Assembly (NCBI RefSeq): GCF_900129585.1
Contig: NZ_FQWF01000003.1
Coordinates: 186,001-250,000, forward strand
From: Flavobacterium micromati
Lineage (GTDB): Bacteria; Bacteroidota; Bacteroidia; Flavobacteriales; Flavobacteriaceae
Reading direction: 5' to 3'
Length of the DNA stretch: 64,000 nt
Shown: positions 34,502-43,946 of the stretch, piece by piece
How positions within the stretch are numbered: the first letter of the stretch is position 1
How the letters are laid out: each line of letters starts with the position of its first letter
Notes under the pieces: model-generated
Told to the model about the DNA's origin: nothing
Seen by the model: only the letters and a program-made list of their open reading frames with translations
The model's database searches: none
Translations under genes and position numbers: made by a program

Positions 34502-35310
34502 TTACTGCAAGGTTTCTGGAATGTATTCATTTGTCTCTAAAACGCGTAGTAACTTGCTTGTAAACAAAGTGGCATTTCACCTATTTCATCTAAAAACAAA
34601 GTACCACCATTTGCTTCTTCAATAAAACCTTTTTTGTCCTTTATAGCCCCGGTAAACGCGCCAAGCTTGTGTCCAAACAATTCGCTTTCTAAAAGTTCCT
34701 TGCTAAAAGTACTGCAGTTTAAAGCGACAAATGATTTTCCAGCTCGTGTACTATTTTCATGAATTGCTTGCGCAAAAACTTCTTTTCCTGTTCCTGTTTC
34801 ACCTGTTAAAAGAACAGTAGAATTAGTTTTAGCTACTTTTTTAGCCAAATCTATTAGTTGTTCTAAAGCTTTTGATTTTCCAATAATGGTGTTGAAAGAA
34901 TATTTATCGGTAATACGTTTTTCCAGTTGTTGGACTTTCTTTTGGAGTTGGACTTTTTCCAAAGCTTTGTGAAGTAGCGGAATAATTTTATCGTTATCAT
35001 CGCCTTTAACAATGTAATCAAAAGCGCCATTTTTCATAGCTTGGACACCATCAGCTATATTGCCATAGGCTGTTAAAAGAATTACTTCGATTAAATGAAA
35101 ATTTGTTTTTATTTTTTCAAGAAAATGAAAGCCACTGCCATCGGGGAGTTTTACATCGCACTCACTACAACAATATCGTTCTGTTTTAACTTTTTAAAAC
35201 CAAATTTCAAATTGGCTGCCTCAAGTACTTCAAAACCTTCTGACCTTACAAATTCGGGTAAGTAGACCACGCAATTTTTCTTCGTCGTCGATTATTAGAA
35301 TATCTCTCAA
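34502..35310 (-). pseudogene. Broken sigma-54 (NtrC-type) response regulator
   Basis: Reading leftward from a TTG near 35310 the sequence begins a receiver domain (DILIIDDEEKLRGLLTRI), then shifts frame near 35240 (SEGFEVLEAA) and again near 35160 (CDVKLPDGSGFHFLEKI, with the phosphoacceptor Asp). A long open part then gives LLTAYGNIADGVQAMKNGAF, Walker A GETGTGKE, the GAFTGA loop that touches sigma-54, and [11 protein letters not shown]. One missing A near 34560 shifts frame again; the other frame continues LLRVLETNEYIPETLQ and stops. The rest of the AAA+ domain and the Fis-type DNA-binding domain are absent. At least three frameshifts plus truncation make it non-functional. Confidence 0.88.
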
Positions 35311-35488
35311 TCCGTTTAAAATTAAATTTTGGTAAAATTAAATATTATTATTTAGAGGATTACTTTTTCTAAATCATATTGAAATGGCGTCATACCAAAA
35401 TAGAAAAACTAATTTTTTTGCAAAATAAAATGTGATTAAAAAATAGATTTGTAACAACGGCTAACTAAGCCGCTTTATTTTAAAATAA

Positions 35489-35520
35489 AAAAGAGATAAC
35501 TTAAAGTAGTTATCTCTTTT
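35489..35520 (-). terminator. Terminator of the 35550 gene
   Basis: Perfect 13-bp stem AAAAGAGATAACT / AGTTATCTCTTTT with loop TAAAGT, 29 bases past the stop and with T-rich sequence following on the minus strand. It could also work in the other direction. Confidence 0.85.
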
Positions 35521-35549
35521 AAATATAAAATTACACATTAATGGCTTTC

Positions 35550-36023
35550 TCAATCTTTACGACCGTGATCCTTATCTTTTTTCTTGTTTTGACCATGTTT
35601 ATCGTTTCCTTTATAATCATCGTTACCGGAACGTCTGTTATCCATATAATCGCTACGGTTTTTATTATTACCCTTGTAGCCTTTATAGTACTTTATTTTA
35701 TGACTTTTAAAATTGTTGTAAGGTTGTGCTCCATGATAATCATGTAAAACTACTTTGTACCCGCCATATAAATCATAATTTCTGTATTGGCCAGGTAGGT
35801 ATCTAGAGCGCATCCATCTGCCATTCCCATAATAAATAAATTGTGTTTGCCTTACATCATAATAAGCTTCTACGTCAGGTAGATAATAATATTCAGCGTC
35901 TGCATAACCTACAGGAGCCCATGCTGGTGGTCTACCAATATTTACATTGACTGAAACTTGTGCTTGTGTTATAGCTGAAAAAAGTAGAACAGTTGCGATA
36001 ACGAAAAATTTTGTTGTTTTCAT
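35550..36023 (-). CDS. Secreted basic protein of unknown function
   Basis: A 157-residue protein with a clear signal peptide (MKTTKFFVIATVLLFSAITQAQ). The mature part begins VSVNVNIGRPPAWAPVGY, has a tyrosine-rich middle (AEYYYLPDVEAYYDVRQTQ, YRNYDLYGGYKVVLHDYHG) and ends in a very basic, low-complexity Lys/Asp/Asn tail. Similar proteins occur in Flavobacterium without assigned function. It is probably periplasmic or surface-exposed. It has its own terminator. The charged tail may bind DNA or polysaccharide, but that is only a possibility. Confidence 0.75.
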   Translation of the reverse strand: MKTTKFFVIATVLLFSAITQAQVSVNVNIGRPPAWAPVGYADAEYYYLPDVEAYYDVRQTQFIYYGNGRWMRSRYLPGQYRNYDLYGGYKVVLHDYHGAQPYNNFKSHKIKYYKGYKGNNKNRSDYMDNRRSGNDDYKGNDKHGQNKKKDKDHGRKD

Positions 36024-36190
36024 ATTTGGGGTATTTGTTACAAATCTTTTTTAGATTTATAAATTGTATATTTTATCTTGTAAGCCAAAGATTGTGCCAT
36101 CATTACTTCTGTAAAACTAATTTACATTGTACTAAATTTAGCTTTCATCGGTTTTTAAAATGAAGCGTTGATTTACAGATATTTGGTAAT

Positions 36191-36226
36191 AAAAAAAGGA
36201 AACAATTTATTTAGTTTCCTTTTTTT
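36191..36226 (-). terminator. Terminator of the 36244 gene
   Basis: Perfect 13-bp stem AAAAAAAGGAAAC / GTTTCCTTTTTTT with a 10-base loop, 18 bases past the stop. The T-run on the minus strand is contained in the stem. Confidence 0.85.
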
Positions 36227-36243
36227 TAATGAATTTAAAATTT

Positions 36244-36561
36244 TTACAGCAATAGAATTAATAATAAAATTACAATAATTATCGCACCTACTGATAAATA
36301 AATTCCATTTCCTGTTGATTTTAATTCTTTTTTAATAGTGCGAACTTCTTTTCGCAATTCCTTTTTCTCAACTGAACTTAGTTCAGATTTATCCATTGAT
36401 TTGATTTCGTCAAGACGATTCAACATCACTTTAACTTCTGCAGGAACTTCTTTTGGGCTATCAGTTCGCAAAGCAGGATTTTTTTCACTTGCAAATATTT
36501 GAGTTGGCATAACTGTTAATGACAAAACGATCATCATTAAGTAAAAGGAAATTTTTTTCAT
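36244..36561 (-). CDS. Small exported protein with C-terminal membrane anchor
   Basis: A 105-residue protein: signal peptide MKKISFYLMMIVLSLTVMPT ending near FASEK, a central charged helix (LNRLDEIKSMDKSELSSVEK then KELRKEVRTIKKELKS), and a C-terminal hydrophobic helix (YLSVGAIIIVILLLILLL). The helix probably forms a coiled coil in the periplasm tethered to the inner membrane. It is a recurring flavobacterial small protein of unknown role. Its terminator is clear; the promoter is not. Confidence 0.75.
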   Translation of the reverse strand: MKKISFYLMMIVLSLTVMPTQIFASEKNPALRTDSPKEVPAEVKVMLNRLDEIKSMDKSELSSVEKKELRKEVRTIKKELKSTGNGIYLSVGAIIIVILLLILLL

Positions 36562-36908
36562 TTTTAAGAATTTATGGATTAAAATTTATTTTCAAATATA
36601 AAAGTTTTATTATTAATCCACTTTACATAATATCTTTCATTTTTTGTATAATTTACTGTTAATTAATTTAAGAAGTAGAGGAATAGAATAAACAATCTTA
36701 TTTTACACATTCGCAGATTTTATATTTCCAATTTTATTTTTTTTGATTTTCAGTTTTAATTCTAAGTGATCAAAATCTTTACATTATTTTTTAAAAAGTT
36801 TTAAAAATTAATAAAATTGTGTTTGTATAAACTAAGTAATCTTAATAAATGAACGATTAGAACCTTTCAACTATGAAATTACTAAACTATGATTTTATGT
36901 AAAATGTA
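36562..36908. other. Intergenic region, AT-rich
   Basis: 347 bases between the small anchored protein and the Omp85-like gene. No gene or clear signal seen. Confidence 0.5.
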
Positions 36909-38729
36909 TCATCTATAAATGACTGTGCGAGGTTTAGCCAATTCAAATTCTTGAAAACCAAAATCGGTTGTCTCAAATGAATTATTTCTAAAAACATTTT
37001 GTCCCACACCGGGAATAGTTGGAAAATAGGAAAGCGAAATTTGGAACGAACTAAAAACGAGATAATCATTGTTGATAATCAAGCCGATACCAATTTTATT
37101 ATAAATTTTGCTTTTTAATAATCCTCTTTCGTTATTTCCAAGAACAGCCACCGAGTAATTAAAATACGGATTTAGACGAAATCCCCAAAGATTCCAAGGC
37201 GAATATAACTGCGTTTGGGTGGTAATTATTGCTTTTTTAGTACCAAATTCAGCTATTCTAAATCCACGAAGTCCAAAGTTTTCATTAATTGATAGCTGAT
37301 CTCCGATAACATTTGCACGATTTGAACCTAAAACTAATTGTGGTTTTACAAACTGTCGAACTTTCCATTTTCCCAAAGTCAACAAATTGGTAAAATAATT
37401 TGCTTGAAATGAAAATGAAGTTTGCTTTGTTACTGAATTTTCAAAAAATGTTCCTAATTCAAAATTAGCGCTTAAAAATCCCCATTTAAAAAAATTACCA
37501 AATGTAGCTTGACCACCTACATAAAATCTACCTCCGTTATTTTTATATTGGTATCCAGTTGTAATTCCGTAAATCTTTCCAATGGGTACATCTTCGATAA
37601 TACCATTTTGAAAAATATAGCGGTCTCTAATAAATTTTCTGGAGGAAATACCAATGCCAATTAACGCCAGTTTTTCATTTGAATAAAAATCATCGCTATC
37701 ATATAAAATACTCGGACTTTCTGTAAATTGTACATTCAGAAATCGAGCGGATGTGATTAGGTTAGTGGTTCGCTCTCTTTCGGTATTTCCTTTAAATATT
37801 TTAAAAGATCTTGCCGCCCAGAAATCATGTGTATTGAATTTGAAATTTTGCCTTGTAAATAATGACGTAGCATCGGGCAGCGTATCTTGTCTAAATTGTT
37901 GATCTATAAAAATTCCGCCAGCCCATTTTGTCAACGGCGAATAAAAAGGGCGATCAATTGCGATAGTTTTTGCATAAAAATCATCTTGATCAATGAAGTA
38001 ACTTACTCTTGTGCGTATAAAAGTGTTCTTAATATTTGGAATTGTGTAAGCCGTATTATAAGCTGTTTTGCCGTCATCAAATCGATTTCTAATTTGATTT
38101 TCAAACTGATGACCAGAACCTAAAATATTGCGTTCGTTCAATGCAAAATTGATTCTCGAACCTGACGCAGAACCCTTTGGAATAAGACTCCAGGAGTCTA
38201 ATACACGGATCGATATATCTACAGAATCGACGTTATTTTCGATCAATTTTGGCAATATATCTACGCGATTAATAAAACGCTGCGTTCTAATTAAACGTTC
38301 GGATTCCCTCACTAATAACGAATCAAAAGGTTTATTCTTTTTTATTAAAATCAAATTTAAAATAGCTCTTCTATTTGTTTTAACATGGATTTTATTTCCA
38401 GTTCTTTCAGCCCAATTTTTAGGTTTTTTTAAAGTATCAATTTCAGAATAGCCAAACGGATCGAGAGTTACAATTGTAATGTTTCTAATAATTTTTCCGT
38501 TGTAATTTGTATATTCTTTTTGGATTTTCTTTATCGTTTTCTTTTGTAACACGGGAGCTCTAAACACTAATTTGTGCATGAATTTAGTAAACTTATTGCG
38601 TTGAGAAAACTTTTGTATGTTACTATAAACAGTAGACGTGTCTTTCTTAGTGATTGTTTGTTGAGCCAATAAACTCTGAAAACAACACCAAAAAAAAAGC
38701 AACAAAATCAGATATATTTTCTTTTGCAT
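36909..38729 (-). CDS. Omp85/BamA-like outer-membrane protein
   Basis: A 606-residue exported protein with signal peptide MQKKIYLILLLFFWCCFQS. Residues about 75-175 contain a POTRA-like unit (IIRNITIVTLDPFGYSEIDT, and NKPFDSLLVRESERLIRTQ with RFINRVDI). The remainder is a beta-barrel of alternating residues. The L6-loop motif of Omp85 proteins is present as FGLRGFRIAE. It is shorter than BamA, with probably fewer POTRA domains, and resembles TamA/BamL-type surface-antigen proteins. It may insert or export lipids or proteins at the outer membrane; the cargo is unknown. Confidence 0.8.
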   Translation of the reverse strand: MQKKIYLILLLFFWCCFQSLLAQQTITKKDTSTVYSNIQKFSQRNKFTKFMHKLVFRAPVLQKKTIKKIQKEYTNYNGKIIRNITIVTLDPFGYSEIDTLKKPKNWAERTGNKIHVKTNRRAILNLILIKKNKPFDSLLVRESERLIRTQRFINRVDILPKLIENNVDSVDISIRVLDSWSLIPKGSASGSRINFALNERNILGSGHQFENQIRNRFDDGKTAYNTAYTIPNIKNTFIRTRVSYFIDQDDFYAKTIAIDRPFYSPLTKWAGGIFIDQQFRQDTLPDATSLFTRQNFKFNTHDFWAARSFKIFKGNTERERTTNLITSARFLNVQFTESPSILYDSDDFYSNEKLALIGIGISSRKFIRDRYIFQNGIIEDVPIGKIYGITTGYQYKNNGGRFYVGGQATFGNFFKWGFLSANFELGTFFENSVTKQTSFSFQANYFTNLLTLGKWKVRQFVKPQLVLGSNRANVIGDQLSINENFGLRGFRIAEFGTKKAIITTQTQLYSPWNLWGFRLNPYFNYSVAVLGNNERGLLKSKIYNKIGIGLIINNDYLVFSSFQISLSYFPTIPGVGQNVFRNNSFETTDFGFQEFELAKPRTVIYR

Positions 38730-38817
38730 TAGATGCTTATAAGCTATAATTAAAACTCCAATGTAATTATTTATTGCTGCACATCAAAGATCAAGCTTTT
38801 TTAGAAGCCTATTTTCT

Positions 38818-40020
38818 CTAGGATTTATCGTTTCTAACCGTAACTTCTTCGGTAGTATTTTCGGTAAATTCAGGTGCTATAGCTGCCGTTATAATAACAG
38901 TATTTTGAGAAGATTCTTCAGAGTCAAATAACGGTAATTTTATGTTGCGCCAAGTATAAGTTTTAGGTAAATGGTCGCCCAGTAAGTACCCCCAAGGTTT
39001 TAAAGATTCTATACGGTCAAAAATTACTTTCATTATTGCGAGAACAGGTAGTGCTAAAAACATACCAGAAATTCCAGCAATTGCTCCACCTATAATGATC
39101 CCAATAATTGAGATAAAGGCATTAATTTCAACTTTAGAACTCACAACTAACGGAACTATTATATTATTATCAATCAATTGAACTACAATTGTAACAATAA
39201 CTACACCTATAATAATGGACAAATCAGGCGATCCAGTTAGCGTAGCAATTATGCTTAATAATCCAGCAAACAAAATTCCGATGTACGGAATTAAATTTAA
39301 AATTCCAGTGATCACCCCCAATAGAATGGCGTATTTGACTCCAATAATCATATAGCCAATAGTAGTAAGTGTTGCAATAACAAATAGTTGAATGATTAAA
39401 CCCACAATATAACTATTTATGGCAAGTCTAATATTTGCTAAAATATTTTTTAATTGTTCGTGATTTTCTTTTTTTACTAATTTGGTTAAAAATAGTAAGA
39501 AATGAGTTCTGTATAAAAGTATTAAAAATGTATAGATAGGAATCAACGTTAAATTCAATAGCGTGTCAGTAAAAGATAATAAAGTAGTTCCAATGATTTC
39601 TTTTCCTTTCTCCATTGAGTCCTCGGTAGCTGTTTCTATATACTCTTTTTGCTCTCTTGAACTTAAATGAAAGTTATCTCTTATATACCCTTGTACGTTA
39701 GTAAGATGAATATTTATATTCCTCTCTATTTTATCAAAATCGGTAGCAAAATCAGTTATTTGAATCGACAGAAATACGAACAATCCAACAAAAAATAACA
39801 CCATTAGGATCACGGCCATAATGACCGCTAAAACATGTGGAAAATGAATTCTGGTTTTAAAAAATTGTACGATGGGGTGCAGCAGTATTGCGAATAGAAA
39901 AGACATCATTACCGGTACTATAATGTTTTGACCAATATGAAGAGTGAATGTTAAAGCTATTAACCCTATCAAGATCAGCGTCAATTTAACGTAAAACGGA
40001 AATTTTAAAATGGTATTCAT
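38818..40020 (-). CDS. AI-2E (TqsA/PerM) family membrane transporter
   Basis: A 400-residue integral membrane protein with about eight hydrophobic segments, grouped as in the PerM/AI-2E family: two pairs near the start, a charged linker (about 95-150), then a C-terminal block containing GVITGILNLIPYIGILFAGL and DNNIIVPLVVSSKVEINAF, both typical. Members include AI-2 exporters and Na+/H+ antiporters, so the substrate is not assigned. I chose the ATG at 40020 (MNTILKFPFYVKL); an ATG 15 codons upstream is possible. Confidence 0.88.
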   Translation of the reverse strand: MNTILKFPFYVKLTLILIGLIALTFTLHIGQNIIVPVMMSFLFAILLHPIVQFFKTRIHFPHVLAVIMAVILMVLFFVGLFVFLSIQITDFATDFDKIERNINIHLTNVQGYIRDNFHLSSREQKEYIETATEDSMEKGKEIIGTTLLSFTDTLLNLTLIPIYTFLILLYRTHFLLFLTKLVKKENHEQLKNILANIRLAINSYIVGLIIQLFVIATLTTIGYMIIGVKYAILLGVITGILNLIPYIGILFAGLLSIIATLTGSPDLSIIIGVVIVTIVVQLIDNNIIVPLVVSSKVEINAFISIIGIIIGGAIAGISGMFLALPVLAIMKVIFDRIESLKPWGYLLGDHLPKTYTWRNIKLPLFDSEESSQNTVIITAAIAPEFTENTTEEVTVRNDKS

Positions 40021-40249
40021 GTATTTGTCGTTGCTTAAAATCAAATTCAAGTATAAATTCGTCACAAATATGTATTAAAAAACGCTAAATTACATTACAT
40101 TTTTTTTAATTATCGTTACATAATTATCACTGTTTTAGTTTTTCATTTTATTGTTTTAGAAAATTTACAATGAAATGTTAGGATACAACTGAAGAGAAAA
40201 CTTTAATTTTATTTCGTTATTGAACATTTAAATTTTTGAGATGTTCCAT

Positions 40250-40771
40250 TTATTCGATATAAGAAGCGTAATCATGATCCTCTTTAAGAATAGATATTCC
40301 TTTTTGTAACAGTAAATTATTAGGGTAAATAATTTGCTCTCCTTCTTTAGTTTTCAAAATCACATGAAAAGCCGCAATATCCTCTATTTCTGCAACAATT
40401 GGAAAATCTTTGTCATGAATTTTGATGATATCGCCAATTTTGAAAGGAAATGAAAAAAATAAAATGATTCCAGATGTTATATTGCTTAAAATAGACCATT
40501 GTGCAAATAAAGCAACTCCTACGACTGTTGTTATAGATGAAAACGCTAAAGTCAGATCTTTAGTTTGTACACCCCAAATAATGATTACAGCAATGCTAGC
40601 TAAAATATATAGAAATATACGAATGTACTTCACTACTAAGTTCGTGCGTTTTTCAACAGTGTGATTAGATTTTGCGTAGCGCAACACTAATTTTGTGGTT
40701 GCTGATCTAAAAAAAATCAGCAATAGTATCAAAATACCTGATGCTATTAGTTCCCTTGTATATTCTTGCAT
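40250..40771 (-). CDS. Small MscS-family mechanosensitive channel protein
   Basis: A 173-residue protein with three hydrophobic segments followed by the MscS beta-domain (FPFKIGDIIKIHDKDFPIVA, then EIEDIAAFHVILKTKEGEQI and YPNNLLLQKGI). The pore-lining helix precedes it (VGVALFAQWSILSNITSGI). It lacks the usual C-terminal alpha/beta domain of E. coli MscS, so it is a short form. It would act as a tension-gated pore or ion channel in the inner membrane. It begins 18 bases after the maf stop; an ATG three codons upstream is also possible. Confidence 0.85.
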   Translation of the reverse strand: MQEYTRELIASGILILLLIFFRSATTKLVLRYAKSNHTVEKRTNLVVKYIRIFLYILASIAVIIIWGVQTKDLTLAFSSITTVVGVALFAQWSILSNITSGIILFFSFPFKIGDIIKIHDKDFPIVAEIEDIAAFHVILKTKEGEQIIYPNNLLLQKGISILKEDHDYASYIE

Positions 40772-40789
40772 GATCAACATTTTAAAATT

Positions 40790-41377
40790 TTATTTAGAAA
40801 ATTTAGATAAATATTCAAAAACTTTATCAGTAGGCATTCCCATTACATTAGCATAGGAACCCTCAATTTTTGAAACCCCTATTAATCCTATCCAATCTTG
40901 GATTCCATAAGCACCTGCTTTATCATAAGGTTTGAATTTTTCTAGGTAATACGCAATTGCTTCATCACTCAATTCGTTGAAAGTAACTTTTGTTATTTCG
41001 GTTATAACATCTGATTTGTAGATAGTTGTAAAACAAACAGACGTAATGACTTCATGTGTTGCATTTGAAAGTGATCGTAATATTTCAAATGCATCTTGTT
41101 CATTTTTTGGTTTACCCAAAGCTTTTTTGTTATGCCAAACAATTGTATCGCTGGTAATTAAAATTTCATTATTTAAAAGTTCTCCCGCGAATGCACTGGC
41201 TTTTAAAGTGGCTAAATAACTCGTAATTTCTTCTGCCTTAAGTTCTGAGGGGTAAATTTCGTCAATTTCTTTCAGGCGGATTTCGTAATCTAAATCTAAA
41301 TCTTTAAAAAATTGCTGGCGTCTTGGCGAAGCTGATGCAAGAATTAAACGGTATTTTTTTAATTGATCTTTAATCAT
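40790..41377 (-). CDS. maf: Maf-family nucleotide pyrophosphatase
   Basis: A 195-residue Maf protein, hydrolysing dTTP/UTP or modified nucleotides to monophosphates and so preventing their incorporation. Family markers: LILASASPRRQQFFKDL near the start, SDTIVWHNKKALGKPKN, and YDKAGAYGIQDWIGLI with VSKIEGSYANVMGMPT. It overlaps the UbiA-type gene by eight bases, and the MscS-like gene follows after 12, so the group is one transcript. The substrate class (YhdE- versus YceF-type) is not settled. Confidence 0.93.
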   Translation of the reverse strand: MIKDQLKKYRLILASASPRRQQFFKDLDLDYEIRLKEIDEIYPSELKAEEITSYLATLKASAFAGELLNNEILITSDTIVWHNKKALGKPKNEQDAFEILRSLSNATHEVITSVCFTTIYKSDVITEITKVTFNELSDEAIAYYLEKFKPYDKAGAYGIQDWIGLIGVSKIEGSYANVMGMPTDKVFEYLSKFSK

Positions 41378-42290
41378 TGTATTTCATATTAAAACTTATT
41401 ACTGCAACTGATAAAATTCCGAAAAACAAAATCAGTTTTAAAAGGAAACTAAGGAAGTGAAACTGCTGTTTTGATTTGGCATTCCATATTTTTAAAATAA
41501 AAACCAGTAACGGTCCGCAAACAAAAAGTAGCAGGTATATCGTGACAAAAAGTAAGTCAAGCAAATATCGATTGATATAATAAATCACTAAAATTAACGG
41601 TATAAAGCTCAACGCAAAAACTATTTTTGTGGCTTTTTCTTCGCCAACGAAAATAGGAAATGTAGTCATTCCTTGATTGTGATCTCCTTCAAAATCTTCG
41701 ATGTCTTTTGTAATTTCTCTAAGCAAATTAATAATAAAAGCAAAAATGGCAAAATCAAGTAACATAGAAAAAAAAATTCCCATTTGTTGTTGATTTTCGC
41801 TAGTGGTTGCGGGAAACAAATCAAAAATACCTACGATGATAACACTAAAGGACAATAATAATGCTACTACAATGTTCCCAATGAGCATCATTTGTTTTAA
41901 ACTTGTGGCGTATAAATAAAGCGTCGCTGCAATCAAAATAAAAATAGCGGCAAAGCCCGGTTTTTCAATCACATTCGATAAGTAAAATCCCATTGCAACA
42001 CCGATTGATGTCAATGCTAGATAAATATTGTACGCGTGCGTTTCGGAAATACTTGCGCCTACAATTACATTTTTAGGATTATTAATCAAATCAGTATCTT
42101 GATCAAAAATATTATTTATTACGTAACCGCCTGCAGCTATCAAAACAGTCGATAAAACCAGCAAATTGTATTGCCAATCGGCCAATGCAAGCGGAATATT
42201 TTGATATTTAAAAAATCCGTACCTAAAAATAAGCTGCATAAAAGCTAACAGCAGTAAGTTTTGGTATCTGATTAGTTTTAGAAAATTCAT
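41370..42290 (-). CDS. UbiA-family prenyltransferase
   Basis: A 306-residue integral membrane enzyme with about eight helices. The first Asp-rich motif is NNIFDQDTDLINNP and the second lies in DIEDFEGDHNQGM. This resembles the (di)geranylgeranylglyceryl-phosphate synthase-like subgroup rather than MenA or UbiA proper, but the substrate pair is not provable from sequence. It overlaps maf by eight bases and is separated from kdsC by a tandem-repeat region of about 180 bases. Confidence 0.85.
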   Translation of the reverse strand: MNFLKLIRYQNLLLLAFMQLIFRYGFFKYQNIPLALADWQYNLLVLSTVLIAAGGYVINNIFDQDTDLINNPKNVIVGASISETHAYNIYLALTSIGVAMGFYLSNVIEKPGFAAIFILIAATLYLYATSLKQMMLIGNIVVALLLSFSVIIVGIFDLFPATTSENQQQMGIFFSMLLDFAIFAFIINLLREITKDIEDFEGDHNQGMTTFPIFVGEEKATKIVFALSFIPLILVIYYINRYLLDLLFVTIYLLLFVCGPLLVFILKIWNAKSKQQFHFLSFLLKLILFFGILSVAVISFNMKYND

Positions 42291-42298
42291 TTATTAAA

Positions 42299-42465
42299 GT
42301 TCAGTGTTCAGAGGTAAGTGTTCAGTGTTCAGTGCTCAGAGTTCAGTGTTCAGAGTTCAGTGTTCAGTTTTGAGTGTTCAGTTGTCTTTGTTGAGATCTA
42401 TCTGTTTTCCATCTTAAATCATCAATCTTAAATCAAAAATCTTAAATCATCAATCTTAAATCTAC
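42299..42465. repeat. Short tandem repeats between kdsC and the UbiA gene
   Basis: Two adjacent arrays. The first (42299-42382) has many copies of GTTCAGT/GTTCAGA, some with extra bases. The second (42411-42465) has four or five copies of an AATCTTAAATCATC-like unit. No ORF or spacer structure; they read as simple sequence. Confidence 0.8.
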
Positions 42466-42468
42466 AAT

Positions 42469-42996
42469 CTAATCGTGTTTTCCATCAAAGTGAGCCATCC
42501 ATTTTCCTTGTGTTTTCATCACTTGTTCAATTACGTCTCGAGCGGCACCTTTTCCGCCGTTTTTGTGCGAGATATATTTGCAAATTGCCTTGATTTCAGG
42601 ACTTGCGTCTTGCGGGCAAGTTGGTAATCCTACTAATTTCATTACATGAAAATCAGGAATATCATCACCCATGTACAGGACTTGCTCTGGATTGATGTTG
42701 TAAACATCAGTATATTCATCAAATGTTTCAACTTTGTTTGGAGTTCCTAAATAAATATCAGTGATTCCTAAATTTCTTAGTCGTACACGAACACCTTCGT
42801 TACTTCCTCCAGAAATGATACAGACATTATAACCACTTTCCACAGCTGCTTTCATCGCATAACCGTCACGAATATTCATTGTTCTTAGAATTTCTCCTTC
42901 ATTGGTTACAAAAACGGAACTATCAGTTAGCACGCCATCGACATCAAAAATAAAAGTAGTGATATCGTTCATTAATTCTTTATAACTTTTTGCCAT
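42469..42996 (-). CDS. kdsC: KDO-8-phosphate phosphatase (KdsC-like HAD)
   Basis: A 175-residue HAD-superfamily phosphatase, cap-less type. Nucleophile motif FIFDVDGVLTDSSVFV near residue 15, then NIRDGYAMKAA, IISGGSNEGV, and MGDDIPDFHVM with the metal-binding Asp pair. It removes phosphate from KDO-8-phosphate in lipopolysaccharide core synthesis; close relatives act on other sugar phosphates. It overlaps the DUF2520 gene by 17 bases, an arrangement common in Flavobacteriia. Confidence 0.9.
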   Translation of the reverse strand: MAKSYKELMNDITTFIFDVDGVLTDSSVFVTNEGEILRTMNIRDGYAMKAAVESGYNVCIISGGSNEGVRVRLRNLGITDIYLGTPNKVETFDEYTDVYNINPEQVLYMGDDIPDFHVMKLVGLPTCPQDASPEIKAICKYISHKNGGKGAARDVIEQVMKTQGKWMAHFDGKHD

Positions 42997-43753
42997 TATT
43001 ATGTATTGCTTGCGTTAATAATTTATAAATCATCAGGTGATTTTCATCTAGTAAAAAAGCTTCGTGCGTTAGAGTTGTCTCGGTATCATTCCTTTTCGCT
43101 GGACCAGTTTGTGCTTCTTGCGGCGAAAGTACCATTATTTTATTTGCGGTTTCAATGATTAATGGTTTTAATATTTCAAAAGAAACTTGATGTTGCTCAC
43201 AAATTTCATTACCTATTTGGTACAAATGATTCGTAAAATTATTGACAAAAACTGCCGCAACGTGCAGCGCTTTTCGTTGTTCCGAATTAATTGCAAAAAC
43301 TGAATCAGAAATTGATTTAGCTACAGTATTTAAAATTTGGTAATCAAATGGATTTTCGCTCTCCAAACAAATAGGAATAGTGGTAAAATCGACTGCTTTA
43401 TTTTTAGAGAATGTTTGTAAAGGATAGAAAACCCCTCTTCGATTATTATCATTCAATGCATCCAAAGGAAAACTTCCCGATGTATGCACCACCAAACGAT
43501 TTTTAAACGGTAGATTATCTACTACTTTGGCAATCGCGTCATCAGAAACAGCAATAATATAAATGTCAGCCTCTACTAATTTTTCGTAATCGTCTGTAAT
43601 TCGGTCTAAATCTACTAAGCGAGATAATTTCTCCCTTTTGCGCGAAAAAATCTGCACGAGTTCAATGGAATTCCCTTTTTTTTGAGCATTTTCAAATGCA
43701 ACTATCAAGTGATGCGCCACATTTCCGGAACCTATAATCACTATTTTAATCAT
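42980..43753 (-). CDS. Rossmann-fold and DUF2520 protein
   Basis: A 257-residue protein with an N-terminal NAD(P)-binding GSGNVAHHLIVAF near residue 7 and a C-terminal all-helical DUF2520 domain (about 130-257; GPAKRNDTETTLTHEAFL, a conserved region). The fold is like F420-dependent oxidoreductase/ProC relatives, but the substrate is unknown. I chose the ATG at 43753 (MIKIVIIGSG), matching homologues. It overlaps kdsC, so they are transcribed together. It is divergent from ccsBA. Confidence 0.88.
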   Translation of the reverse strand: MIKIVIIGSGNVAHHLIVAFENAQKKGNSIELVQIFSRKREKLSRLVDLDRITDDYEKLVEADIYIIAVSDDAIAKVVDNLPFKNRLVVHTSGSFPLDALNDNNRRGVFYPLQTFSKNKAVDFTTIPICLESENPFDYQILNTVAKSISDSVFAINSEQRKALHVAAVFVNNFTNHLYQIGNEICEQHQVSFEILKPLIIETANKIMVLSPQEAQTGPAKRNDTETTLTHEAFLLDENHLMIYKLLTQAIHNNGKKL

Positions 43754-43894
43754 CTGCCAAAAATAGCAAAAAAAAATGAAGTTATTATAGAGAAAGTAGA
43801 CTCTAAAAACCATTAAAAATGACGGAGGTAGTCGTCACATTCATCGCTTTTAGGACCTATTTATTTTGCAATTAATTAACAAATGTCTGAATTA

Positions 43895-43921
43895 TTGAAC
43901 CAACATTTTTGAGTACTTTTG
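43895..43921 (+). promoter_or_regulatory. ccsBA promoter
   Basis: TTG (43895-43897), a 16-base spacer, then TACTTTTG (43914-43921), a full TAnnTTTG match, 25 bases before the start codon. Confidence 0.6.
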
Positions 43922-43946
43922 TGCTCTCAAACATAATCCCATAATA

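Noticed and set aside
42299-42465. Possible CRISPR array
   Set aside because: The units are 7 and 14 bases, adjacent, with no spacers and no cas genes nearby.
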